64,000 bases of DNA, taken from positions 124,001 through 188,000 of the forward strand of contig CAVXPD010000017.1 of NCBI GenBank assembly GCA_963763575.1, read 5' to 3'. This document shows positions 36,049 to 44,184 of the stretch, piece after piece. The notes below the pieces were generated by a model that had not been told where the DNA came from, did not search any database, and saw only the letters and a program-made list of their open reading frames with translations. The stretch's first letter is position 1, and each line of letters begins with the position of its first letter. This DNA is from Bog-473 sp963763575. Lineage in GTDB: Bacteria > Actinomycetota > Acidimicrobiia > Acidimicrobiales > RAAP-2. A program made the translations under genes and the position numbers.

Positions 36049-36548
36049 ATGCGCAACCAATCGGACCCCGTGATTCAGAACCCCTCGTGATTCAGAACCC
36101 CTCCGGGCGGTCGGCCCTCCTCGTGCTCTCATTGCTCTCGTCGTTCGCCGTCGCAGGCAGTCTCGTCGCTGTTGCGGTGGGGCCGGCCGGCGCCAAGTCC
36201 AAACCGACCAAGATCATCGCAACCGAGACCGACTTCCACATCAAGCTGTCCAAGAACTCGTTCAGCCCGGGCAAGTACACGTTCGTCGGCGTCAACAAGG
36301 GGCAGGTGACGCACGCCCTCGAAATCACCGGGCCCGGCTTGTCGACCCCGCACACCAAGAACTTCCAGCCGGGCCAGAAGGCGAGTCTCACCGTGACCTT
36401 GAAGAAGGGCACCTACGACGTCTTCTGCCCTGTCCCGGGCCACAAGGCGTTGGGCATGAACCTGAACATCAAGGTCGGCGCCGTGGTGTCGACGGCGTCC
36501 AAGAACTCGGCTTCGAGCTCGGGCTCGGGCGGGGCGTCCGGCGGTTAG
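36049..36548 (+). CDS. Secreted cupredoxin-domain protein; N-terminal codons disrupted by a 17-bp tandem duplication
   Basis: Blue-copper-type exported protein. A signal peptide (SALLVLSLLSSFAVAGS) precedes a cupredoxin fold with type-1 copper ligands in VTHALEI (His) and DVFCPVPGHKALGM (Cys, His, Met), then a Ser/Gly tail. ATG 36049 has GAGGA at ideal spacing, but a perfect 17-bp duplication (36070-36103) throws it out of frame after 13 codons. Removing one copy gives one continuous protein. As written, translation can start at GTG 36087 (second copy), giving 153 aa with an intact signal peptide but no good ribosome-binding site. Likely an electron carrier. Confidence 0.85.
36070..36103. repeat. 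17-bp perfect tandem duplication
   Basis: GTGATTCAGAACCCCTC occurs twice in immediate succession (36070-36086, 36087-36103) inside the 5' end of the cupredoxin gene. 17 is not a multiple of three, so copy number switches the frame of ATG 36049. Confidence 0.95.
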
Positions 36549-36623
36549 TACTCAGACGTCTGACGCAGGGAGCCGGCCACGAGAACGGCGATCGGCGCGA
36601 CCCGGGGCTTCCGACGTGTCCGG

Positions 36624-36629
36624 TAGCCT
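36624..36629 (+). promoter_or_regulatory. Candidate -10 box of the glycosyltransferase gene
   Basis: TAGCCT, 56 bp before the start at 36686. Confidence 0.35.
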
Positions 36630-36685
36630 CGCCCGCGGGAGAGAGATGCCACGCCAGCACCGGCGCCGGCGGACATGCACGTGAG

Positions 36686-37507
36686 GTGAGGGAGCCGTTG
36701 ACCGAGCCGAGGAGCGCGGGAAAGCCCCACGTCACGGTGCTCCCCGACCCGTCGCTCGACGTCTCGATCGTCGTGCCCTACTACAACCCCGGAGCGCGTC
36801 TGCGCACGACGGTGGAGCACATGGTGCGCGTGCTCGACACCTCGGGCATGACCTTCGAGATCATCACGGTGTCGGACGGCTCGACCGACGGCAGCCCCTT
36901 CACCCTCGACGGGTTCCCCAACACGGTCGTGCGCCGCGTCCGCTTCGACACGAACGTCGGCAAGGGCCATGCATTGCGGGCCGGGCTGGCGATGGGGCAG
37001 GGCAAGTACTTGGGCTTCATCGACGCCGACGGCGACATCTCCCCCGAGTTCCTGGCTCCCTTCGTCTCCATTATGCGAACTCAGGAGCCCGACATCATCA
37101 TCGGCTCCAAGCGCCACCCCGATTCCTCGGTGCACTACCCGCCGCTGCGCCGGCTCTACTCGTGGGGGTACCAACACCTCATCCATCTGCTGTTCAGGTT
37201 GAAGGTGAAGGACACGCAGGTGGGGATCAAGCTCGTGGACCGGAGGGTCATCGCCGACGTGCTCCCCATGTTGCGCGAGAGCCGCTTCGCACTCGACCTC
37301 GAGCTGCTAGTGCTGGCCCACCGCCTGGGGTACACGAGGATCGTGGAGGCCCCGGTGCGGATCGAGGAGCGCTTCGGCAGCACCATCTCCCTCAAGGCGG
37401 TGTGGCTGCTGCTGGTCGACACGCTGGGGTTGTTCGTCCGTTTCGACGTGCTGCACCAGTACGACGTCGCGCTGCGAGCCCGCTCCGAGGGGACCGGCGC
37501 GGGCTGA
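36686..37507 (+). CDS. GT2 family glycosyltransferase, polyprenyl-phosphate hexose synthase type
   Basis: GT-A enzyme, 273 aa, likely loading a hexose onto polyprenyl phosphate (DPM1/ALG5-like). SIVVPYYNPG, VSDGSTDGS, NVGKGHALRAGL, the DxD motif in FIDADGDI, GSKRHPDS and VKDTQVGIKLVDR are visible, and there is no C-terminal membrane domain. GTG 36686 or TTG 36698 may start it; GAGGTG sits nine bases before the TTG. With PIM genes nearby it could supply a lipid-linked mannose or glucose donor to envelope glycan enzymes, which is inference. Confidence 0.87.
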   Translation: MREPLTEPRSAGKPHVTVLPDPSLDVSIVVPYYNPGARLRTTVEHMVRVLDTSGMTFEIITVSDGSTDGSPFTLDGFPNTVVRRVRFDTNVGKGHALRAGLAMGQGKYLGFIDADGDISPEFLAPFVSIMRTQEPDIIIGSKRHPDSSVHYPPLRRLYSWGYQHLIHLLFRLKVKDTQVGIKLVDRRVIADVLPMLRESRFALDLELLVLAHRLGYTRIVEAPVRIEERFGSTISLKAVWLLLVDTLGLFVRFDVLHQYDVALRARSEGTGAG

Positions 37508-37570
37508 CGGCCCTTCCCACAGGGATCCAGAGGCCCAGGGGCCCCTGAGCGAGCGGGCAGATGCGGGTCG

Positions 37571-37576
37571 TACACT
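37571..37576 (+). promoter_or_regulatory. Candidate -10 box of the EF-G-like gene
   Basis: TACACT, 46 bp before GTG 37623; the leader includes GGAGG near the start codon. Confidence 0.4.
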
Positions 37577-37622
37577 CGGGGTTCGCGAACCAGGCAGGCC
37601 CGGAGCACAGGGGAGGGACCAG

Positions 37623-39716
37623 GTGCCGAACGACCCGACCGCCATCCGCAACGTTGCCCTCGTCGGGCACCACGGTGCGGGTAAGACGACGCTGGCCGAA
37701 GCCCTGCTGGCCGCCACCGGGGCGATCGCCCGCCGGGGGTCGGTGGAGAAGGGCACGACCGTCATGGACTTCGAGCCGGAGGAAGTGTCGCGCCGGCTCA
37801 CGATCTCGACCAGCCTGGCCCCGCTCACCGTCAACGGCGTCAAAGTGAACCTGCTCGACACTCCCGGGTACGCCGACTTCGCCGGCGAGATGGTCGCCGC
37901 CCTGGCCAACGTCGATCTGGCCGTTGTCGTGGTCAGCGCCACCGATGGCGTCCAGGCCCAGACCGAGGACGCCTGGCGGACGGCCACCCGCATGGGGGTG
38001 CCCCGGGTGGTGGTGATCAACAAGCTCGACCGGGAACGCTCCGACTTCGACCGGACGCTGGCCGAGATCCGGGAGACCTTCGGTGCCGGGGTGGCGCCGG
38101 TGGAGCTGCCCATCGGGCACGAGACGGACTTTCACGGCGTCATCGACCTGCTCGACGACTCGGCCACGCACTACGACACGTCCGCCGCCGCAGCGGCGGT
38201 CGACGGCACCGTGCCCCCGTCGGGGCACGAAGGACCCATCCCCGAGGACCTGGTCGACGAGGAACACACGGTCCACGAGCAACTCGTCGAGGGCATCGTG
38301 GTCGGCGACGACGACCTCATGGAGCGCTACCTCAACGGGGAGACGCTCGATTACGGGGAGCTCGAGAAGAGCCTGGCCGGCGGTGTCGCCTCGGCCGCCG
38401 TGTTCCCCGTGTTGTGCTGCTCTGCGGCGAGCGGCGTCGGGGTCGACCGACTCGCCCGACTGATCGAGGAGCTGTGCCCCAGCCCGGCGTCACGTCCCGG
38501 GGTGGTCGCCACCGCGGGCACCGAGCTGGTCGAGATCCCGGCGGACCCGGGAGGCCAGACCGTCCTCACCGTGGCCAAGACGTACAACGACAGCCACACC
38601 GGCAAGATGTCGCTCTGCAAGGTGGTCTCGGGCACGCTGCAGCCCGATGCGGTGCTGGTCAACTCGCGCACCCGGGAGGAGGAGCGTCTGCACGCACTGC
38701 AGAGCATCGCCGGGCGGGCGACGGCGCCGGCCACCACCGTCGCGGCCGGTGACTTCGTCGCCGTCCCGCGGCTCAACGGCACCCGGACCGGCGACACCCT
38801 CGCGCCCAAGGGCCAGCCCGTGGTCGTGACCCCTCCCGACATCCCCCCGCCCGCCCTGCAGGTTGCGGTGAAGCCGGCCACCCGGGCCGACGACGACAAG
38901 TTGATGTCTGCACTGCAGCGCCTGTGCGACGAGGACCCGACGCTGACCGTCACCCGCGACGACGAGACGCACCAGACCATCCTCGGGGTGAGCGGCGAGG
39001 TGCACCTGGCCGTGACGCTCGAGCGACTCGACCGGAAGTGCAACGTGCACGTCGATCGCGAGGACCTGCGCATCCCTTACCGCGAGACGATCACCCGGGC
39101 GGCCCAGGCCGAAGGCAAGCACAAAAAACAGTCGGGCGGCCATGGCCAGTTCGGCGTGGCTCATCTGCGCCTCGAGCCGCTGCCCCGCGGCGAGGGCTTT
39201 GTGTTCCGCGACGAGGTCGTCGGGGGCGCGATCCCGCGCCAGTACATTCCTGCCGTCGAGAAAGGCGTGCTCGAGGCGTTCTCGGGCGGCGGCGTCTACG
39301 GATACCCCGTGGTCGACGTGGCCGTGACGGTCGACGACGGGAAAGCACACTCGGTCGACTCCAACGAGGTGAGCTTCAAGATGGCGGCGGCACTGGCTAT
39401 CAAGGCGGCCATGGCCGAGGCGGGGCCGATCGTGCTCGAGCCCGTCTCGCGCCTGGAGGTGACGATCCCCGACGACTGCCAGGGCGACGTGCTGGGCGAC
39501 CTGAGCTCGCGCCGGGCTCGCATCGTCGGCACGGACCAAGCCGAGGCGTCGGGATACCAGACCGTCACCGCGACGGTCCCGACGGCCGAGATCACCCGCT
39601 ACGCCGTCGACCTCCGGGCCCTGACCGGCGGCCGCGGCTCCTTCAACGCGACCTACGACCACTACGACGCGGTGCCGGAGCACCTGATGTCGTCGCTGCC
39701 CAAGTCGGAGGGCTGA
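37623..39716 (+). CDS. EF-G-like GTPase (EF-G2 type)
   Basis: Translational GTPase related to EF-G, 697 aa, of the second EF-G type found in actinobacteria. G1 is GHHGAGKTT rather than GHVDAGKTT, G3 is DTPGYADF, and G4 is NKLD. Domain II starts around TVAKTYNDSHTGKMSLCKVVSG; domain IV has KHKKQSGGHGQFGVAHL; domain V follows to the end. Switch I lacks the canonical EF-G sequence, as in EF-G2 members with weak translocation activity. GGAGGGACC sits ahead of the GTG. Its role in this group is not settled. Confidence 0.9.
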   Translation: MPNDPTAIRNVALVGHHGAGKTTLAEALLAATGAIARRGSVEKGTTVMDFEPEEVSRRLTISTSLAPLTVNGVKVNLLDTPGYADFAGEMVAALANVDLAVVVVSATDGVQAQTEDAWRTATRMGVPRVVVINKLDRERSDFDRTLAEIRETFGAGVAPVELPIGHETDFHGVIDLLDDSATHYDTSAAAAAVDGTVPPSGHEGPIPEDLVDEEHTVHEQLVEGIVVGDDDLMERYLNGETLDYGELEKSLAGGVASAAVFPVLCCSAASGVGVDRLARLIEELCPSPASRPGVVATAGTELVEIPADPGGQTVLTVAKTYNDSHTGKMSLCKVVSGTLQPDAVLVNSRTREEERLHALQSIAGRATAPATTVAAGDFVAVPRLNGTRTGDTLAPKGQPVVVTPPDIPPPALQVAVKPATRADDDKLMSALQRLCDEDPTLTVTRDDETHQTILGVSGEVHLAVTLERLDRKCNVHVDREDLRIPYRETITRAAQAEGKHKKQSGGHGQFGVAHLRLEPLPRGEGFVFRDEVVGGAIPRQYIPAVEKGVLEAFSGGGVYGYPVVDVAVTVDDGKAHSVDSNEVSFKMAAALAIKAAMAEAGPIVLEPVSRLEVTIPDDCQGDVLGDLSSRRARIVGTDQAEASGYQTVTATVPTAEITRYAVDLRALTGGRGSFNATYDHYDAVPEHLMSSLPKSEG

Positions 39717-39726
39717 CCGTCCCGCT

Positions 39727-40158
39727 CTAGAACGAGTGCTGGAAGCGCACGGGGATCCGGTCGAGGATCAACGTCCCCAGCACCTTGTTGTGCGGCGACG
39801 TGACCACGGCCACCGCGAGCTTGCCCGACTTGCGCCCGAGCGGCTTCGTCACCTTGGCCGAGGTGAAGTGGCCGCTGTACGCGGCGACGCACACGGCCTG
39901 GTTCTTGGGGACCTGGTCGGCCAGGAAGTCGTAGAGCCGCGGGGCGATCGGTTTCAGGGCGCTGACGCTGTACTTGCGCACACCGGAGAGGTGCCCGTGG
40001 CCGCCCACCGCCTTGGCCGCCGTCGGCAGCTGGAGGTAACAGGTCTCGTCGGTCGTGCCGACGTCGGTGCGGGCGGACGAGCACCCGGCGCACACCGTGG
40101 CCGCCAACGCCAAGCCGGCCGCCCATGCCCCGATCGTGCGTGCCCGACGAGCGATCAC
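39727..40158 (-). CDS. Putative lipoprotein, unknown function
   Basis: 143 aa, no family recognised. The signal sequence ends in a lipobox, ATVCAGC, with Cys ~26 as the lipidated residue. The mature part contains two further Cys (ETCYLQ, QAVCVAAYSG) and a basic middle (VTKPLGRKSGKLAV). The GTG start overlaps the stop of the flippase-like gene (GTGA), so it is translationally coupled to it, and it converges on the EF-G-like gene with a 10-bp gap. Confidence 0.75.
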   Translation of the reverse strand: MIARRARTIGAWAAGLALAATVCAGCSSARTDVGTTDETCYLQLPTAAKAVGGHGHLSGVRKYSVSALKPIAPRLYDFLADQVPKNQAVCVAAYSGHFTSAKVTKPLGRKSGKLAVAVVTSPHNKVLGTLILDRIPVRFQHSF

Positions 40159-41360
40159 GACTTCACACTCCCTTCAGGACCGTACGCCACCGGGCCGGCC
40201 TCCACGCGCGACTCGAGGGCGGAACGGTTCCAGCGGCCGCGGCGAACCTCCAGTGCCATCTCGCCGATCAGGAGCCACCCCACGCCCAAGATGAACCAGA
40301 ACGAGATGATCCGGTACAGCAGCACGGCGTACGCGGTACTCGTCTCGGCCCCGCCGAACGCGACGAGCGCGACCGTAATGGAGCCCTCGACCACCCCCAG
40401 GCCACCCGGTGTGATGGGCAGGCTCGCGGCGAGCTGACCCGCGCCGTACGCCAAGAGGATCCCGCCCCAGGGGATGGGCGCGTTGATGGCCGGGAACATC
40501 ATGGCGAAACAGGCGCAGTCCAACAGCCAGTTGGTCGCGCCCCAACCGACGATCAGCCCGATCTGAGACCAGTTGAGGCGCACGGCCGTCATCCAGGCCA
40601 TGATCCGGCCGATCTGCTCGTGGGTGTCGCCGTGCGGACGACCCGTGAGCGCGACCGACAGCCGCAGCGCCCCCGTCAGGGCCAGATGCAGCGGGCGTTC
40701 GTAGACGAAGAACGACCCGATGGCCAGGGTGACGGCGAACACGCCGATGAGCACGGGCACGAGGTCGAACGACGCGCCGGCATCGGTCGCCAGGGCCAGT
40801 CCTATGACTGCGACGAGTGACAGGCTGACGAACGCCGCGACGAGCGTGCCGGCCAGAGCCCACACGGCCAGCGTGTTGTCGGCGCCGAAGCGGCGAAACC
40901 AGCGAAACCCATAGACCGTGGCCACCGCGTTGCCGATCGGCAGCGAGTTCGTGAGCGCCTGGGAGCCGAAGGTCAGCTTGAACAGCGTCCCGAACGGCGG
41001 GCTGAGATGACCCGCTCGCAGAAGGTCGCGCTGCATGAGGGCGAAGCAGAAGTAGGAGCCGATCTCGGCCGCGAAGGCGGGCGGCACCCACCACCAGTTG
41101 AGAGTCTTGAAGACCCCGGTGAACCCCGAAAGCTCCCCGCCCTTGGACGAGAGGACCCAGACCGCGACGCCGACCAGGCCGAACCCGATCGCGATCCGGA
41201 TGGCCGGCCAGATTGCGAGCACCCACGCCGGGAGCCGCCGGTCGCCCTTCGCCGTTCCGGGCAGGGGCAGCCCGAGGGTGCCCTTCCCGTCCGCGACGGC
41301 GCCGGCCTCCGCGACGGCGCCGGCCTCCGCGCCGGAGCCGGCCTCCGCGGAGCCGCGCAT
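40155..41360 (-). CDS. Flippase-like/LPG synthase TM-domain (UPF0104) membrane protein
   Basis: Polytopic protein, 401 aa, with about eight to nine helices and the family blocks LKLTFGSQALTNSLPIG-like (here KLTFGSQALTNSLPIGN) and SLPITPGGLGVVEGS near the end. Relatives sit next to lipid-linked glycosyltransferases or are the membrane half of lysyl-PG synthases; no aminoacyl-transferase domain is present here. The N-terminus (~25 residues) is an Ala/Glu/Gly repeat coded by 18-bp units. It is followed by the coupled lipoprotein. Confidence 0.85.
   Translation of the reverse strand: MRGSAEAGSGAEAGAVAEAGAVADGKGTLGLPLPGTAKGDRRLPAWVLAIWPAIRIAIGFGLVGVAVWVLSSKGGELSGFTGVFKTLNWWWVPPAFAAEIGSYFCFALMQRDLLRAGHLSPPFGTLFKLTFGSQALTNSLPIGNAVATVYGFRWFRRFGADNTLAVWALAGTLVAAFVSLSLVAVIGLALATDAGASFDLVPVLIGVFAVTLAIGSFFVYERPLHLALTGALRLSVALTGRPHGDTHEQIGRIMAWMTAVRLNWSQIGLIVGWGATNWLLDCACFAMMFPAINAPIPWGGILLAYGAGQLAASLPITPGGLGVVEGSITVALVAFGGAETSTAYAVLLYRIISFWFILGVGWLLIGEMALEVRRGRWNRSALESRVEAGPVAYGPEGSVKS
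41293..41346. repeat. 18-bp tandem repeat, two perfect and one degenerate copy
   Basis: Identical units at 41293-41310 and 41311-41328, with a diverged unit at 41329-41346, encode the Glu-Ala-Gly-Ala-Val-Ala-type N-terminus of the flippase-like protein. In frame, so copy number changes only length. Confidence 0.85.
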
Positions 41361-41403
41361 CCCGAGAGCACCACCCTCGCCCCCCGGCGCCTCGGTCGGC
41401 TCG

Positions 41404-41925
41404 CTAGCGGGGCCAGGCGTCGTGAAGCCTCTTCCAGGACAGCTGCAGCGTCTCGGGCATGACCCGCGTGTCCGCCACCGAGGTCATGAAGTTCGTATCG
41501 CCGGACCACCGCGGCAGCGCGTGCAGGTGCAGGTGCCCCGGCAGCCCCGCGCCGGCCGCCAGGCCCAGGTTCGCACCCATGTTCAGGCCGTCAGGGTCAT
41601 AGGCCTTCTCGATCGTGGCCAGCGACCGCTGCGTCGCCCACCACAGCTCGGCCGACTCCGCGCCCGTCAGATCGGCCAGCGGCCCGACGTGGCGCAGCGG
41701 CAGCACGAGCACGTGCCCGCTGGCGTAGGGGTACGCGTTCATCACCACGAACGTCAACTCTCCGCGCCACACCACCAGGTTCTCCTCGGAGGGCGGGCCG
41801 CTCTCGGCCAGGGCGCAGAAGACGCACTCCGCCTCCGAGTGCGCCGGCGCGCCCGAACGGGCCCGTTCTGTCGCCTCGACGATGTACTCCCGGCGCCACC
41901 CCGCCCAGAGGTGCTCGAGGCTCAT
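41404..41925 (-). CDS. HIT-family nucleotide phosphorylase/hydrolase
   Basis: Histidine-triad protein, 173 aa. The active site is HLHLHALPRW; AECVFCALAE has the CxxC-like start of the galT-like HIT branch, and GHVLVLPLRHVGPLADL precedes it. In M. tuberculosis the HIT gene between thrS and pgsA (Rv2613c) encodes an Ap4A phosphorylase, so this one probably acts on diadenosine polyphosphates. ATG 41925 overlaps the thrS stop (ATGA), linking it to thrS. Confidence 0.9.
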   Translation of the reverse strand: MSLEHLWAGWRREYIVEATERARSGAPAHSEAECVFCALAESGPPSEENLVVWRGELTFVVMNAYPYASGHVLVLPLRHVGPLADLTGAESAELWWATQRSLATIEKAYDPDGLNMGANLGLAAGAGLPGHLHLHALPRWSGDTNFMTSVADTRVMPETLQLSWKRLHDAWPR

Positions 41926-43913
41926 GCGGCCGTCGGCGCCCGGTCCTCGGGCAGGCCCTTGCGCCCGACCTCGTCGACCACCTCGGCGACGAACGCGTCG
42001 ACGGGCACCCCCCGCTCGGGCTTCTCCGGCCACCCGCGCCGGTTCACCCCGACCGATCCGGCCGCCACGTCCTGGTCGCCGACGACGAGCACGTAGGGAA
42101 TCTTGGCCAGTTTGGCCCGCCGGATGAGCGCGTTCACACTCTCCCCGCTGACGTCCACCTCCGCCCGCAGCCCCGCCTGGGCACAAGCGTCGACCACCGA
42201 CGTCGCGTAGGCGAGGTGCCCGTCGGTCACGGGGATCACCCGCACCTGCTCAGGGCACAACCAGGTCGGCAACGCGCCCGCGTAGTGCTCGAGCAGGACG
42301 GCCATGAACCGCTCCACCGAGCCGAACAGGGCGCGGTGGATCATGATCGGGCGGTGGCGCGCGTTGTCGGCGCCGACGTACTCGAGTCCGAAGCGCTGGG
42401 GCAGCTGGAAGTCGAGCTGCACCGTCGACATCTGCCAGGTGCGGCCGATGGCGTCACGCGCCTGCACCGAGATCTTGGGCCCGTAGAACGCGCCGCCGCC
42501 CTCGTCCATGACGAGCTCGAGTCCCATCTCGAGCGCGGTCCGCCGCAGGGCCTCCGTCGCCACCTCCCACTCCTCGTCCGAGCCCACCGCCTTGCCCGCC
42601 GGTTTGGTCGACAGCTCGAGGTAGAAGTCGTTGAGCCCGTAGTCGCGCAGCAGGTCCAGGACGAAGCGCAGCGTGCGCACGAGCTCGGCGTCCATCTGTT
42701 CGGGGGCACAGAAGATGTGCGCGTCGTCCATCGTGAGTCCCCGCACCCGGGTGAGCCCCAACAACACGCCGGACTTCTCGTAGCGGTAGACCGTCCCGAA
42801 TTCGAAGAGCCGCATCGGCAGCTCGCGGTACGAGCGTTGACGGCTCCGGTACACGAGGATGTGGAACGGGCAGTTCATCGGCTTGAGGTAGTACTCGGTG
42901 CCCCCGTCCAGCTCGATGGGCGGGAACATCCCCTCGGCGAACCAGTCGAGGTGGCCCGACTCCTCGAACAACGCGCTCTTGGTGATGTGGGGCGAGTTGA
43001 CGAAGTCGTAGCCCGCCTCGACGTGCCGTGTACGCGAATAGTCCTCCATCAGGCGGCGGATGGTGCCGCCCTTGGGGTGGAACACGGCGAGGCCCGAGCC
43101 GATTTCGTCGGGGAAGCTGAACAGGTCGAGCTCGGCGCCGAGCTTGCGGTGGTCGCGCCGCTCGGCCTCCTCGAGCTGGTGGAGGTAACCCGCCAACGCC
43201 TTCTCGGACTCCCAGGCGGTCCCGTAGATCCGCTGCAGCTGCTCGCGCTTCTCGTCGCCCCGCCAATACGCACCGGCGACCCGCATGAGCTTGAAGTGAC
43301 CCAGCCGGCCGGTCGAGGGAACGTGCGGACCACGGCACAGGTCGATGAACGCGTCGGTGTTCCGGTAGGTGCTCACGCCCGACCCCTCGGCGTCGACCTC
43401 GTCCGCGCCCTCCTCCACGGCCCGGATGATCTCCTCCTTGAAAGGCTGGTCGGCGAAGATCTCGAGGCCCTCCTCGAAGGTGTGCTCGTGCCGGGTGAAG
43501 GGCTGGTCCTCCTTGATGATCGCCCGCATCTCCGCGTCGATCCGCTCGAGGTCGTCGTCGCTGAAGTGGGCGCCGCCGGGCAGCTCGAAGTCGTAGTAGA
43601 AGCCGTTCTCGATCACCGGGCCGATGGCGTACTTGGCGCCCTGCCACAAGCGGCGGACGGCCTGGGCCATCACGTGGGCCGTCGAGTGCCGCAGCACGTC
43701 CCGCCCGGCCTCGCTGTCCCCGGTGACGATGGCCACCTGGGCCCCGTCGGGTAGCACGGTGTCGAGGTCGACCACCTTGGAGTCGACGACCGCCGCCACC
43801 GCCGCCTTCGCCAGGCGGGAGCCGATGTCTTTGGCCAGGCCGGCCGCCGTCGTGCCCTCGGTCAGCTCCCGGCTCGTGCCGTCGGGAAGACCAACCGAGA
43901 TGACGCGTGGCAT
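41922..43913 (-). CDS. thrS: Threonyl-tRNA synthetase
   Basis: Class IIa synthetase charging tRNA-Thr, 663 aa. N-terminal TGS domain (residues 3-60), the second editing-type domain with HSTAHVMAQAV, zinc and catalytic core with motif 2 (RLFEFGTVYRYEKSGVLLGLTRVRGLTMDDAHIF read across its start), CPFHILVY, and anticodon domain ending VVGDQDVAAGSVGVNRR. ATG 43913 has AAAGGG upstream. The 271-bp leader region can fold; no T-box consensus was found. Confidence 0.97.
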   Translation of the reverse strand: MPRVISVGLPDGTSRELTEGTTAAGLAKDIGSRLAKAAVAAVVDSKVVDLDTVLPDGAQVAIVTGDSEAGRDVLRHSTAHVMAQAVRRLWQGAKYAIGPVIENGFYYDFELPGGAHFSDDDLERIDAEMRAIIKEDQPFTRHEHTFEEGLEIFADQPFKEEIIRAVEEGADEVDAEGSGVSTYRNTDAFIDLCRGPHVPSTGRLGHFKLMRVAGAYWRGDEKREQLQRIYGTAWESEKALAGYLHQLEEAERRDHRKLGAELDLFSFPDEIGSGLAVFHPKGGTIRRLMEDYSRTRHVEAGYDFVNSPHITKSALFEESGHLDWFAEGMFPPIELDGGTEYYLKPMNCPFHILVYRSRQRSYRELPMRLFEFGTVYRYEKSGVLLGLTRVRGLTMDDAHIFCAPEQMDAELVRTLRFVLDLLRDYGLNDFYLELSTKPAGKAVGSDEEWEVATEALRRTALEMGLELVMDEGGGAFYGPKISVQARDAIGRTWQMSTVQLDFQLPQRFGLEYVGADNARHRPIMIHRALFGSVERFMAVLLEHYAGALPTWLCPEQVRVIPVTDGHLAYATSVVDACAQAGLRAEVDVSGESVNALIRRAKLAKIPYVLVVGDQDVAAGSVGVNRRGWPEKPERGVPVDAFVAEVVDEVGRKGLPEDRAPTAA

Positions 43914-43944
43914 CGTGCACCCTTTCCTGCTCAGCCGGGGGATC

Positions 43945-44015
43945 GCTCCTGGTCCGGACACCGAATCGTGGTGCCCCAAGGGTACTGGACCGACTTGCGC
44001 GTCCCGGCCCGCATT
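43945..44015 (-). promoter_or_regulatory. Structured leader upstream of thrS
   Basis: On the minus strand GGTCC and GGACC enclose a 6-bp hairpin in which GGCACC pairs with GGTGTC across ACGATTC. It lies within 100 bp of the thrS start. It could be a regulatory fold but lacks T-box or known riboswitch sequence. Confidence 0.3.
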
Positions 44016-44184
44016 CGAGCGAATGGAAGCCCGGGCGTCGGGCCCCGGGGGCGGACCTCCCGAACGTTCCGGCGCGTCTATACGAGCCAGGTCATCACCT
44101 TGGGGCCTACCGCCTAGACGGCCCGCGTATGCGTCCCAGAGTTGTCCGGGTTGTCCGGCAGACGGGTCGGACAGGCCCAGGCGA

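Noticed and set aside
37536..37547. CAGGGGCCCCTG, a perfect 12-bp palindrome
   Set aside because: It has no loop to form a hairpin, and GC-only palindromes of this size occur by chance in this composition; no regulator suggests it.
37575..37600. GGGGTTCGCGAACC resembling a tRNA T-arm
   Set aside because: No acceptor, D or anticodon arms surround it. No tRNA was found in the window.
43914..44184. T-box riboswitch upstream of thrS
   Set aside because: The conserved T-box sequence and a following terminator were not found; AAAGGGTGCACG near the start is a ribosome-binding site only.
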